From NCBI GenBank assembly GCA_945877005.1, contig CAMCQL010000004.1, positions 1-24,667 on the forward strand: 24,667 bases of DNA. Direction: 5' to 3'. A model generated the notes under the pieces. The model was not told where the DNA came from and did not search any database. It saw nothing but the letters and a program-made list of their open reading frames with translations. Position numbers and translations under genes: made by a program. The DNA is from Chryseobacterium gleum. Its GTDB lineage: Bacteria; Bacteroidota; Bacteroidia; Flavobacteriales_D; Crocinitomicaceae. This document shows positions 14,682 to 22,617 of the stretch, in pieces (positions within the stretch are counted from its first letter, which is position 1; each line of letters starts with the position of its first letter).

Positions 14682-15713
14682 ATGGGAAAAACAATAAAGC
14701 ATGTTGGTTTAGCATTACAGGGTGGAGGTGCTCACGGGGCATTTACATGGGGTGTATTAGATCGATTACTAGAAGTTGATGAATTAGTTGCAGATGGTAT
14801 TTGTGGAACTAGCGCTGGTGCAGTTAACGCAGTTGTTACTGCATACGGACTTCATATAGGGGGTAAAGAACGTGCGAAGGAACTTCTTGATCGTTTATGG
14901 AAAGAAATTGCACTTTCAGGCAATGTTTTGTTTAAACCGTCTTTTGTCGATAACGTTTTTTCGAATGGCGATTTATACAACACTCCTGGATATATGATGT
15001 TCAATGCAATGTCTCAGTTTTTATCACCTTATCAGTTAAACCCTGCCAATATTAATCCGTTGAGGGACATATTGAATGGGATTGTTGACTTTGAGGAATT
15101 GAGAAGGTACAATAATAAAAAGTTATTTGTATGTGCAACGAATGTTAAAACAAATAGAGCTCGTATTTTTTCGAATGAAGAGATGTCTGCAGAGGTTGTG
15201 CTTGCATCTGCTTGTTTACCTTATCTTTTTCAGGCGATTGAAATCGAAGGTGAATTTTACTGGGATGGTGGTTACGTTGGGAATCCTCCCTTATATCCTT
15301 TGATTGAAAATTCAGATGTTTCTGATTTACTGTTAGTTAAGATTAATTCTATCAATATCGATCATCTTCCAACTTCAGCTCGAGACATTGAGGATCGTAT
15401 CTCAGAAATTTGTTTTAATAGTAGTTTGATTAGTGAAATGAAGTTAATTCATTACAGAAATGAATTAGTTCGAAAAGGTGTTCACTTGGAAGAAGATAAA
15501 TTTCCAAGAGAAATATTTGTTCACTCTATTTCTGCACATGAAGCGATCGGACATTTAAAACATTCTAGTAAGTTAAATACTTCTTGGGACTTTTTATTGG
15601 AGTTAAAACAAAAAGGAAGAGAATATGCTGATAAATGGCTTGAAAATGAATATGATCAAGTTGGGGTAAGGTCTTCTTTTGATGTTGATACACATTTTTT
15701 TAATAAACGATAA
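14682..15713 (+). CDS. Patatin-like phospholipase family protein
   Basis: This 343-residue patatin-fold hydrolase has the oxyanion glycine motif GGGAHG at residues 14-19, the nucleophile elbow GTSAG at 42-46 with Ser44, and the catalytic Asp195 in WDGGYVGNPP. The Ser/Asp dyad is therefore intact. There is no signal peptide or membrane anchor, so it is cytoplasmic. The family hydrolyses acyl esters, usually of phospholipids. Being last in the phaJ operon and 9 bp after bdhA, it could act on the PHA granule surface or polymer (inference). From memory, patatin-like genes beside bdhA also occur in PHB-forming Proteobacteria. Downstream are 138 bp without a convincing terminator. Confidence 0.9.
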   Translation: MGKTIKHVGLALQGGGAHGAFTWGVLDRLLEVDELVADGICGTSAGAVNAVVTAYGLHIGGKERAKELLDRLWKEIALSGNVLFKPSFVDNVFSNGDLYNTPGYMMFNAMSQFLSPYQLNPANINPLRDILNGIVDFEELRRYNNKKLFVCATNVKTNRARIFSNEEMSAEVVLASACLPYLFQAIEIEGEFYWDGGYVGNPPLYPLIENSDVSDLLLVKINSINIDHLPTSARDIEDRISEICFNSSLISEMKLIHYRNELVRKGVHLEEDKFPREIFVHSISAHEAIGHLKHSSKLNTSWDFLLELKQKGREYADKWLENEYDQVGVRSSFDVDTHFFNKR

Positions 15714-15839
15714 TTCTAGTGTGTAGTTGTAAGTGTTACTATTCACATGAATTCAGTTTCAGATTTCTACTTTTCTTTTTGAAAAGATTTTAGATAAATT
15801 AAATCAGATATCAAATTAAGTATATTTTGTTATCTTCGT

Positions 15840-15847
15840 TACCTTTG
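15840..15847 (+). promoter_or_regulatory. Candidate -7 box (TACCTTTG) upstream of the RND-type exporter gene
   Basis: TACCTTTG matches TAnnTTTG and lies 10 bp before the ATG at 15858, implying a very short leader. A TTG occurs only 10 bp upstream, too close for a standard -33 element. The rest of 15714-15851 is A/T-rich, with a weak CTTTTC/GAAAAG hairpin near 15770-15786. Confidence 0.35.
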
Positions 15848-15857
15848 ATTATTGGGT

Positions 15858-18494
15858 ATGTGGAATAAAATTGCAAATATTATATTAAAAAACAGATGGT
15901 TTATTGTAGCGATTATCGTTATTTTGACCATCTTTTTCGGTTATTTTGCGTTTACTTCTTTAAGAGTAGACAATCGGTATGGCAATATGTTGCCAAAGGT
16001 TTCTAAAACACAATCTGACTTTTTAAAATTCAAGGAAAAATTTGGTGAAGATGGATCTACACTAGTCATCGCCATTGAGGAACCGAAACTCTACACTGAA
16101 AAAAAATTATTAAAATGGAAGGAGTTGGGAGATTCAATACTTCAATTTAATGGTGTTGAAAGTGTAATTTCTGAAGCAACTCTTCTAACTCTAAAAAACA
16201 ATACCTTTCAAAAAAGATTTGAAGCGCATAGAATTTTTTCGGATGTAAAATTCAAAGAAAAAACAGTCAAGCAAATCGAAGAAGAAATTCACAATAATCC
16301 TCTTTTTGATAAATTATTGTACAATGATTCGTCTAACATTAGTTTGATGATGATAGGGTTGGATGAACGATATTTGAGAAATCAAAAGAAGTCTGTCGTT
16401 GTTTTGGAGATAGAAAAATTAGCACAAACTTACGAACCAATTTTCGGTAAAATTCATTTTGCTGGTTTGCCTCACATGCGAATTGTGATTGGAAAAAAGG
16501 TAATGAATGAAATGTTTATTTTTATCGGACTCGCAATTTTAGCTACATCTCTCTTGTTGTATCTGTTTTTCAGATCGTTTAGGGTAGTAATTGTTTGTAA
16601 TTCTGTTGTTTTTGTCTCTGTAATTTGGGCCTTAGGATCGATAGGGTTGTTTGGGTTTGATATTTCATTACTCATGGCACTTATACCACCTCTAATGATT
16701 GTAATTGGTATCCCCAATTGCATTTTTCTAATTACAAAATTCCATCAAGAATATCAGAAAACAGGAAGTCAATTAAAGGCGATTTATTTAGTGATTACTA
16801 AAATAGGAGTAGCTACTTTTTTAACGAATTTAACAACTGCGTTAGGATTTGCAACATTTATGTTTACAAATTCTGAAAAATTAATTGAATTTGGTTTTAT
16901 TGCCTCACTCAATATTATGATGGTTTTCGTATTGTCATTGTGCATAATTCCTGTCTATGTCACATTTTTAAAACCTCCTAAAGATCGACATTTAAAACAT
17001 TTGGATAGAAAGTTTGCCCAAGGTTTCATTGAAAAAATTGTCTACATCATTTCTTATAAAAGAAAGTGGGTCTATGGTGTAACGATTGCTTTAGTTGTAA
17101 TCAACATTTTTGGTTTGGTTCAGATAAAAGCAACAGGAAATTTAACCGGAGATCTTCCAAAAGACGACCCCATTTTTAAAGACATAAAATTTATTGAAAA
17201 ACATTTCGGAGGGGCTATTCCCTTTGAAATAATGATAAACTACAAACAAAAAGGCAGGTTATTAAAATCAGAAACACTTCAGAAAATTGAGCGAATTCAA
17301 ACAAATCTAAAGAATGACTCAATGTTTTCGAAAAGTATCTCTGTGGTAGATTTTATGAAAGTCATTAATATGGCGTACTATAATAACAATCCTGAACATT
17401 ACCGCTTAATAGCAAATAGAGATAAACTTCGTTTGAAGAAATACGTAAATAATTTTGATGTTTCCAATGTAAATATAAATACTGGAAGTCTTAATTTGAA
17501 AGAATTGGTTGACACCTCATCAAATACACTTAGAATAAGAACACAAATAAAAGATATTGGCTCCTATGAAGTTGCTACTAAAGTTAAAGAAGTTCAAAAA
17601 ATGATTGAAGAAGTGTTAAATCCGAATCAATCATCGTTAAGAAAGGTAGTGACAGAGTTGAAGTCAAAAAATGAAATGTACATAGACACCTTAATTTATA
17701 ATCATCCAGGTATATACAACCATCTTACATTTCTTTTAAGCAAAGGTGATTTGGAATTGCAATCAAATTTTGATCTTGATCCCGAGTTAATAAAAAAATA
17801 CATGGATCAATCATCTTTCAATGAGTTATTGGAAAAGTCAGTTGAAAACGAAAAGTTTGACGTTGATATTACTGGAACATCCGTAGTTGTTTCAGAAGGA
17901 ACCCAATATTTAGTTAAGAATTTATTGTCAAGTATTGTTTTTGCAGTGATTTCTATTGCAGTATTAATGGCGATTTTATTTAGGTCTTGGAGAATGGTAA
18001 TAATTTCATTGATTCCAAATATCGTCCCAATGATTATTACTTCTGGAATTATGGGGTGGTTTGGGATTCCACTAAAACCCTCAACTCTTTTGGTTTTTAG
18101 TATTGCATTTGGAATTTCGGTAGATGATACAATTCATTATCTAACCAAATACAGGCAAGAATTAAAGTATTTTAGTTGGGATATAAAAACATGTGTTATT
18201 CAGGCAATCAGAGAATCTGGATTAGGAATGTTTTATACTTCCGTTGTCTTATTTTGTGGTTTTTCTGTATTTACTTTTTCTCAATTTGGAGGAACTCAAG
18301 CGCTCGGTCTATTGATTTCAATAACACTTTTGGTAGCAATGATTACCAATTTAATCGTATTACCTTCCTTACTTTTATCATTGGATAGAATTGTAACAAC
18401 AAAGTCTTTTCGAGAACCGTACTTTGATATTTACGATGAAGAGGTAGATTATAATTCAGATAAGTTAGAAATTATTAAACAACTAGAAAATTAA
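15858..18494 (+). CDS. RND/MMPL family exporter (HAE3-like)
   Basis: This 878-residue inner-membrane protein has the duplicated RND layout: a first helix at about residues 14-32, a periplasmic domain to about 215, five helices to about 372, another helix near 405-422, a second periplasmic domain, and a final helical block from about 680. IGIPNCIFLITKFHQEY (first half, near 283-299) and GISVDDTIHYLTKY (second half) are equivalent conserved positions. The Asp residues in the second fit proton coupling. Size and domains fit the MMPL/HAE3 group, which exports lipids or hydrophobic compounds. The substrate is unknown. An ATG at 15858 was preferred to a TTG two codons earlier. It lies 8 bp upstream of rmlA. 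Confidence 0.88.
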   Translation: MWNKIANIILKNRWFIVAIIVILTIFFGYFAFTSLRVDNRYGNMLPKVSKTQSDFLKFKEKFGEDGSTLVIAIEEPKLYTEKKLLKWKELGDSILQFNGVESVISEATLLTLKNNTFQKRFEAHRIFSDVKFKEKTVKQIEEEIHNNPLFDKLLYNDSSNISLMMIGLDERYLRNQKKSVVVLEIEKLAQTYEPIFGKIHFAGLPHMRIVIGKKVMNEMFIFIGLAILATSLLLYLFFRSFRVVIVCNSVVFVSVIWALGSIGLFGFDISLLMALIPPLMIVIGIPNCIFLITKFHQEYQKTGSQLKAIYLVITKIGVATFLTNLTTALGFATFMFTNSEKLIEFGFIASLNIMMVFVLSLCIIPVYVTFLKPPKDRHLKHLDRKFAQGFIEKIVYIISYKRKWVYGVTIALVVINIFGLVQIKATGNLTGDLPKDDPIFKDIKFIEKHFGGAIPFEIMINYKQKGRLLKSETLQKIERIQTNLKNDSMFSKSISVVDFMKVINMAYYNNNPEHYRLIANRDKLRLKKYVNNFDVSNVNINTGSLNLKELVDTSSNTLRIRTQIKDIGSYEVATKVKEVQKMIEEVLNPNQSSLRKVVTELKSKNEMYIDTLIYNHPGIYNHLTFLLSKGDLELQSNFDLDPELIKKYMDQSSFNELLEKSVENEKFDVDITGTSVVVSEGTQYLVKNLLSSIVFAVISIAVLMAILFRSWRMVIISLIPNIVPMIITSGIMGWFGIPLKPSTLLVFSIAFGISVDDTIHYLTKYRQELKYFSWDIKTCVIQAIRESGLGMFYTSVVLFCGFSVFTFSQFGGTQALGLLISITLLVAMITNLIVLPSLLLSLDRIVTTKSFREPYFDIYDEEVDYNSDKLEIIKQLEN

Positions 18495-18502
18495 TTGTAG
18501 TT

Positions 18503-19363
18503 ATGAAAGGAATTGTTTTAGCCGGTGGATCGGGTACAAGGTTGCATCCTTTAACGTTAGCAGTAAGCAAGCAATTAATGCCAGTGTATGATAAACCAAT
18601 GATTTATTATCCGCTTTCGGTACTTATAGGTGCTGGTATTCGCGAAATATTAATTATTTCAACACCGCATGATATGCCACATTTTCAGCGATTGTTGGGT
18701 GACGGAAGTCAAATAGGTTGCGAATTTAAGTATGCAGTTCAACCAGAACCAAACGGATTGGCCCAAGCATTTGTTATTGGCGAAGAATTCATTGGTAAAG
18801 ACAAAGTTGCATTGATATTGGGGGACAATATTTTTTATGGTGCAGGTTTATCAGAACTTTTGCAGCAGAACTTAGATCCAGACGGAGGGATCGTATACGC
18901 GTATCATGTGAGTGATCCTGAGCGCTATGGTGTTGTGGAATTTGATGACCATATGAATGTATTATCCATAGAAGAAAAACCAAAACAACCTCGATCAAAT
19001 TTTGCAGTACCTGGGCTGTATTTTTATGACAATGAAGTTGTAGGTATTGCTAAAAATCTTCAGCCATCAGCAAGAGGAGAGTACGAGATTACAGATGTTA
19101 ATTCTGAATATTTAAGGAGAAAAAAACTAAAAGTTTCTATGTTGAGTAGAGGAACTGCATGGTTGGATACCGGAACTTTTCCTTCATTAATGCAAGCGGG
19201 TCAATTTGTTCAGGTTATTGAAGAACGCCAAGGGTTGAAAATAGGTTGCATAGAAGAGGTTGCTTACAGAAATGGTTTTATTTCAAAAGATCAATTAGAA
19301 AAAGTAGCTACCCCATTATTGAAAAGTGGTTACGGAAGTTATTTAATGAGTATTCTTTCTTAA
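18503..19363 (+). CDS. rmlA: Glucose-1-phosphate thymidylyltransferase
   Basis: RmlA (RfbA) makes dTDP-glucose from dTTP and glucose 1-phosphate, the first step of dTDP-L-rhamnose and other dTDP-sugars for surface polysaccharides. The nucleotidyltransferase signature LAGGSGTRLHPLT is at residues 6-18, followed by SKQLMPVYDKPMIYYPLS at 22-39, ILGDNIFYG near 105-113, and the EKP and LDTGT motifs further on. Length (286) is typical. The rest of the rml pathway is not here. Its TAA is immediately followed by the ATG of the prenyl synthase (TAAATG), so the pair is coupled. Confidence 0.96.
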   Translation: MKGIVLAGGSGTRLHPLTLAVSKQLMPVYDKPMIYYPLSVLIGAGIREILIISTPHDMPHFQRLLGDGSQIGCEFKYAVQPEPNGLAQAFVIGEEFIGKDKVALILGDNIFYGAGLSELLQQNLDPDGGIVYAYHVSDPERYGVVEFDDHMNVLSIEEKPKQPRSNFAVPGLYFYDNEVVGIAKNLQPSARGEYEITDVNSEYLRRKKLKVSMLSRGTAWLDTGTFPSLMQAGQFVQVIEERQGLKIGCIEEVAYRNGFISKDQLEKVATPLLKSGYGSYLMSILS

Positions 19364-20329
19364 ATGGATTGTTTAATCAAATACGCTTCTTTTTTCGAAC
19401 AAGAAGTACAGAAACATACTTTTCCAAGTAAACCAAGTAATCTCTACGATCCACTTCGATATTTTATGGGGTTGGGAGGTAAGAGAGTTCGCCCTTTATT
19501 AACATTAATAGCTGCAGAATTGTTTGGTACTCCCAAAGAGGATGTTGTACACGCTGCATTGGCGATTGAGTTTTTTCATAATTTTTCTTTGATTCACGAT
19601 GACATTATGGACGAAGCTCCTTTGAGAAGAGGGAAAGTGACAGTTCATGAAAAATGGAATACAAACTGCGCCATATTGTCGGGAGATGTTTTATTGGTCA
19701 ATGCCTATCAACAATTGGCTTTTTCTCAAGCTAAATATTTAAAAGAGGCCTTAGAAATTTTCAATCAGGTTGCAGTGGAAGTATGTGAAGGGCAGCAATT
19801 AGATATGGATTTTGAAACAATGAGTTTAGATGCGGTTTCCATTGATGAATACATCGAGATGATTCGATTAAAAACATCTGTTTTGTTGGGTGGAGCTTTA
19901 AAAATAGGAGCAGTTTTGGCGGGCACTGATAACATAAACGCACAATTAATTTATACTTTTGGCGAAAATCTTGGCGTCGCTTTTCAGATACAAGACGATA
20001 TTTTAGATTTATTTGGGGACCCAGAAAAATTCGGTAAACAAATTGGTGGTGACATTATTTCCAATAAAAAAACCTTTTTGGTTCTAAATGCTGTAAAAAA
20101 AGGCAAAAAGAACGAGATCGAATCTATTTTGAATATTACAGATAAAACATTAAAAGTAACAACTGCAAAGTTAAAGATTCAAGAATGGGGAGTTCTAGAA
20201 GATGTCAAAAAAGAAAAACAAAAATATTATCAGATTGCAATGAATGCATTGAATGAAATAAATGTGGATGAATCGATGAAGCATGATTTGAGAGCGCTTG
20301 CTAATCAATTAATTGATAGAGAGTTTTAA
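19364..20329 (+). CDS. Polyprenyl diphosphate synthase, short-chain type (FPP/GGPP synthase-like)
   Basis: The enzyme adds isopentenyl units to allylic diphosphates. The 321 residues contain GGKRVRP at 38-44, the first Asp-rich motif DDIMD at 79-83 followed by EAPLRRG, and the second, DDILD at 211-215, within FQIQDDILDLFGD. A bulky Phe (F74) is five residues before the first Asp motif. In this family an aromatic residue there usually limits the product to C15-C20, whereas long-chain quinone synthases have a small residue. FPP or GGPP is therefore the likely product (inference). It abuts rmlA with no gap, and the NTP-pyrophosphohydrolase gene follows after 10 bp. ispE lies further on, another isoprenoid gene. 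Confidence 0.9.
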   Translation: MDCLIKYASFFEQEVQKHTFPSKPSNLYDPLRYFMGLGGKRVRPLLTLIAAELFGTPKEDVVHAALAIEFFHNFSLIHDDIMDEAPLRRGKVTVHEKWNTNCAILSGDVLLVNAYQQLAFSQAKYLKEALEIFNQVAVEVCEGQQLDMDFETMSLDAVSIDEYIEMIRLKTSVLLGGALKIGAVLAGTDNINAQLIYTFGENLGVAFQIQDDILDLFGDPEKFGKQIGGDIISNKKTFLVLNAVKKGKKNEIESILNITDKTLKVTTAKLKIQEWGVLEDVKKEKQKYYQIAMNALNEINVDESMKHDLRALANQLIDREF

Positions 20330-20339
20330 TGAAATTATA

Positions 20340-20732
20340 ATGGAAAAAAAATTCAATGAAATCATAGAAGCTGTAGAATTATTTCATAATTCATTTGGAA
20401 TTGAGAACAATACTACTCCTACAAACATTTCTCTAAGTGATATTAGACTACGTTATCACCTAATGAAAGAAGAAAATGAAGAATATTTGGAGGCAGCAGA
20501 ATCCAATAATCTTGTTGAAATTGCTGATGCTTTAGGAGATCAATTGTATATCTTATGCGGAACTTTATTGAAACACGGATTACAGCATAAAATTGAAGAA
20601 ATATTTTTTGAAATCCAACGTTCTAACATGAGTAAATTAGACGAGAATGGAAAACCTATCTACAGAGAAGATGGTAAAATTCTTAAGTCAAATTTGTATT
20701 TCAAGCCGAATATTGAGAAAATTTTGAAATAG
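20340..20732 (+). CDS. MazG-like nucleoside triphosphate pyrophosphohydrolase
   Basis: This 130-residue all-alpha protein has the acidic metal-binding motif of the MazG/HisE/dUTPase-like superfamily: EENEE at residues 44-48 and ExxDAxxD at 60-67 (EIADALGD). These proteins hydrolyse NTPs or dNTPs, or related pyrophosphates, to monophosphates; the substrate here is unknown. The C-terminal NMSKLDENGKPIYREDGKILK is typical of the branch often labelled HisE-like or MazG-like. I chose the ATG at 20340, because an upstream in-frame TTG at 20313 would lie inside the prenyl synthase gene. A house-cleaning role is a reasonable guess. It ends 48 bp before the convergent accA, with only a weak hairpin between. 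Confidence 0.85.
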   Translation: MEKKFNEIIEAVELFHNSFGIENNTTPTNISLSDIRLRYHLMKEENEEYLEAAESNNLVEIADALGDQLYILCGTLLKHGLQHKIEEIFFEIQRSNMSKLDENGKPIYREDGKILKSNLYFKPNIEKILK

Positions 20733-20780
20733 ACTTCAATTGATACAAAGATTGCTATTGCAATTTATGTAAAATAGAGG

Positions 20781-21734
20781 TTATTTCCAAACCCCCATTT
20801 TACAAAATTTATCTATTCTTTCGTTGATTCTGACTTCAGGATCTTTTTGTTTTAGCTCCTTGATCGTTAGTTTGATGTATTGTTTTACAATGCCAAACAT
20901 TTCTTCTTGTGATCGATGCGCACCATTAATTGGTTCCTTCAATACATCGTCTACAAGTTGTAATTCTTTCATATCGGTCGATGTAAGCTTTAATGCTTCA
21001 GCTGCCTTTTCTTTAAAATCCCAAGATCTCCATAAAATTGAAGAACATGATTCAGGGGAAATTACTGAATACCAAGTGTTTTCAAGCATTACTACTTTGT
21101 CTCCTACACCAATGCCTAATGCCCCACCAGAAGCCCCTTCACCGATTACGATGCAAATTACAGGTACTTTTAAGCGCATCATTTCATAGATGTTTCTTGC
21201 AATTGCCTCTCCTTGACCTCTTTCTTCTGCTTCCAATCCAGGAAAAGCTCCCGGAGTATCTATGATTGTAACAATAGGTTTGTTGAATTTTTCGGCAAGT
21301 TTCATTAATCGTAATGCTTTTCGATAACCTTCTGGGTTTGCCATACCAAAATTTCTATACTGACGCATTTTGGTATTGATCCCTTTTTGTTGACCAATAA
21401 ACATTACTGTTTCGCCATCTAAAAGGCCAAACCCACCTATCATCGCTTTATCGTCTTTTACACTTCTGTCTCCATGTAATTCTTGAAAAGTTCCATTAGA
21501 GATAGAGTTTATATAGGCAAGTGTGTAAGGTCTGTCAGGATGGCGAGATAATTGTACTCTTTGCCAAGGGGTTAATGTAGAGAAAATTTCCTTTGTTTTT
21601 TCTTCAAGCTTTTTTTTCAGAGCGTTAATCGTATCTGTCACATCAACTTGTGTAGACTCACAAATCTGTCTTGTTTGTTCGATTTGATCTTCAAGTGCTT
21701 TAAGCGGTTGCTCAAAATCTAAAAATGTCGCCAT
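20781..21734 (-). CDS. accA: Acetyl-CoA carboxylase, carboxyltransferase subunit alpha
   Basis: AccA and AccD transfer the carboxyl group from carboxybiotin to acetyl-CoA, giving malonyl-CoA for fatty acid synthesis. The 317 residues show the family pattern: an N-terminal coiled region (LEDQIEQTRQ), RHPDRPYTLAYI, then FQELHGDR, QKGINTKMRQYRNFGMANPEGYRKALR, the crotonase-fold stretch IDTPGAFPGLEAEERGQGEAIA, and GEGASGGALGIGVGD. Length is standard (315-320). It stands alone on the minus strand, convergent with the pyrophosphohydrolase gene and divergent from ispE; accD is not in the window. Confidence 0.98.
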   Translation of the reverse strand: MATFLDFEQPLKALEDQIEQTRQICESTQVDVTDTINALKKKLEEKTKEIFSTLTPWQRVQLSRHPDRPYTLAYINSISNGTFQELHGDRSVKDDKAMIGGFGLLDGETVMFIGQQKGINTKMRQYRNFGMANPEGYRKALRLMKLAEKFNKPIVTIIDTPGAFPGLEAEERGQGEAIARNIYEMMRLKVPVICIVIGEGASGGALGIGVGDKVVMLENTWYSVISPESCSSILWRSWDFKEKAAEALKLTSTDMKELQLVDDVLKEPINGAHRSQEEMFGIVKQYIKLTIKELKQKDPEVRINERIDKFCKMGVWK

Positions 21735-21753
21735 ATGTAAAAAAAAATATAAA

Positions 21754-21761
21754 CAAAATTA
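21754..21761 (-). promoter_or_regulatory. Candidate -7 box (TAATTTTG) upstream of accA
   Basis: In the 61-bp accA/ispE divergent gap the minus strand reads TAATTTTG, matching TAnnTTTG, 19 bp before the accA ATG. It is preceded by a T-tract, and no TTG is seen at the -33 distance. Confidence 0.45.
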
Positions 21762-21795
21762 AAAAAAAAATCGATGGTAAGATTAACTTTACTGA

Positions 21796-22617
21796 ATGAT
21801 TTATTACTCTCCGTGTAAAATAAATATTGGGCTCCATGTTTTTAATAAACGCTCGGATGGATTTCATAATTTAGACACGTTAATGTATCCGATTGCATGG
21901 TATGATGTGATAGAAATTATTCCGTCTGAAACTTTAAATTTTTCATTTTCAGGATTGAAGATTCCAGGTGTATCAACAGATAATTTGTGTGTAAAAGCGT
22001 ATGAACTTTTAAAGAAAGATTTTCCAATTCCTAATTGTTCAATTCATCTCCATAAGATCATTCCAATGGGAGCAGGAATAGGAGGTGGTTCTGCAAATGC
22101 GGCTGTTGTATTAAAAGGTTTAAACGAAATTTTTAATTTAGGTATTAGTAATTTTAAGTTGAAAGAATATGCTGCAATACTAGGAAGTGATTGTGCTTTT
22201 TTCATAGATTGTATTCCTCAATTTGCAACGAGTAGGGGTGAACAATTAATTTCTTCCGCTTTTACATTAAAGGGGTTTTGGATAAAGTTGGTTAATTTAG
22301 GGATACATATTTCAACCAAAGAAGCTTTTAAAAATGTATCATTTGTTAAAAATAACACTTCAATTAAGGAAATTATCACAAATACTACCATTGAAAAGTT
22401 GGATGAAAACATTGAAAATTCATTTGAACCATATGTTTTTCAAATGTATCCGCAGTTGTTAGATGTGAAGCGAAAATTGTTAGAAGAAGGGGCCGTATAT
22501 GTTGCAATGTCAGGGAGTGGTTCTACGATATATGGTGTTTTTAAAAAGGAACCAACCTCTACTTTTGAGCAAAACGATCCAGATTGTTTTGAGAAAATTG
22601 TACGATGTGAATATTAG
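21796..22617 (+). CDS. ispE: 4-diphosphocytidyl-2-C-methyl-D-erythritol kinase
   Basis: IspE phosphorylates CDP-methylerythritol with ATP, the fourth step of the non-mevalonate (MEP) isoprenoid pathway. The 273 residues show the GHMP kinase fold: the opening SPCKINIGLHV with Lys8, the ATP loop PMGAGIGGGSANAA at 90-103, LGSDCAFF at 129-136 with the catalytic-type Asp132, and MSGSGSTIYGVF near the C-terminus. Its presence means this organism uses the MEP route. Its TAG stop overlaps the TAA of the convergent TPR gene (TTAG, 22614-22617), leaving no room for a dedicated terminator between them. Confidence 0.96.
   Translation: MIYYSPCKINIGLHVFNKRSDGFHNLDTLMYPIAWYDVIEIIPSETLNFSFSGLKIPGVSTDNLCVKAYELLKKDFPIPNCSIHLHKIIPMGAGIGGGSANAAVVLKGLNEIFNLGISNFKLKEYAAILGSDCAFFIDCIPQFATSRGEQLISSAFTLKGFWIKLVNLGIHISTKEAFKNVSFVKNNTSIKEIITNTTIEKLDENIENSFEPYVFQMYPQLLDVKRKLLEEGAVYVAMSGSGSTIYGVFKKEPTSTFEQNDPDCFEKIVRCEY

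Noticed and set aside
15770..15786. CTTTTC/GAAAAG hairpin after the patatin-like gene
   Set aside because: A weak A/T stem with a short T-run; could arise by chance in this composition.
15852..15857. TTG start two codons upstream for the RND-type exporter
   Set aside because: An in-frame ATG at 15858 directly precedes the membrane anchor sequence and gives a normal N-terminus; the TTG adds only two residues.
20313..20339. TTG start giving a 139-residue MazG-like protein
   Set aside because: It lies inside the end of the prenyl synthase gene; the ATG at 20340 keeps the whole conserved domain.
20751..20764. Hairpin ATTGC-TATT-GCAAT between the MazG-like gene and accA
   Set aside because: Only a 5-bp stem, A/T-rich and without a U-tract; not convincing as a terminator.
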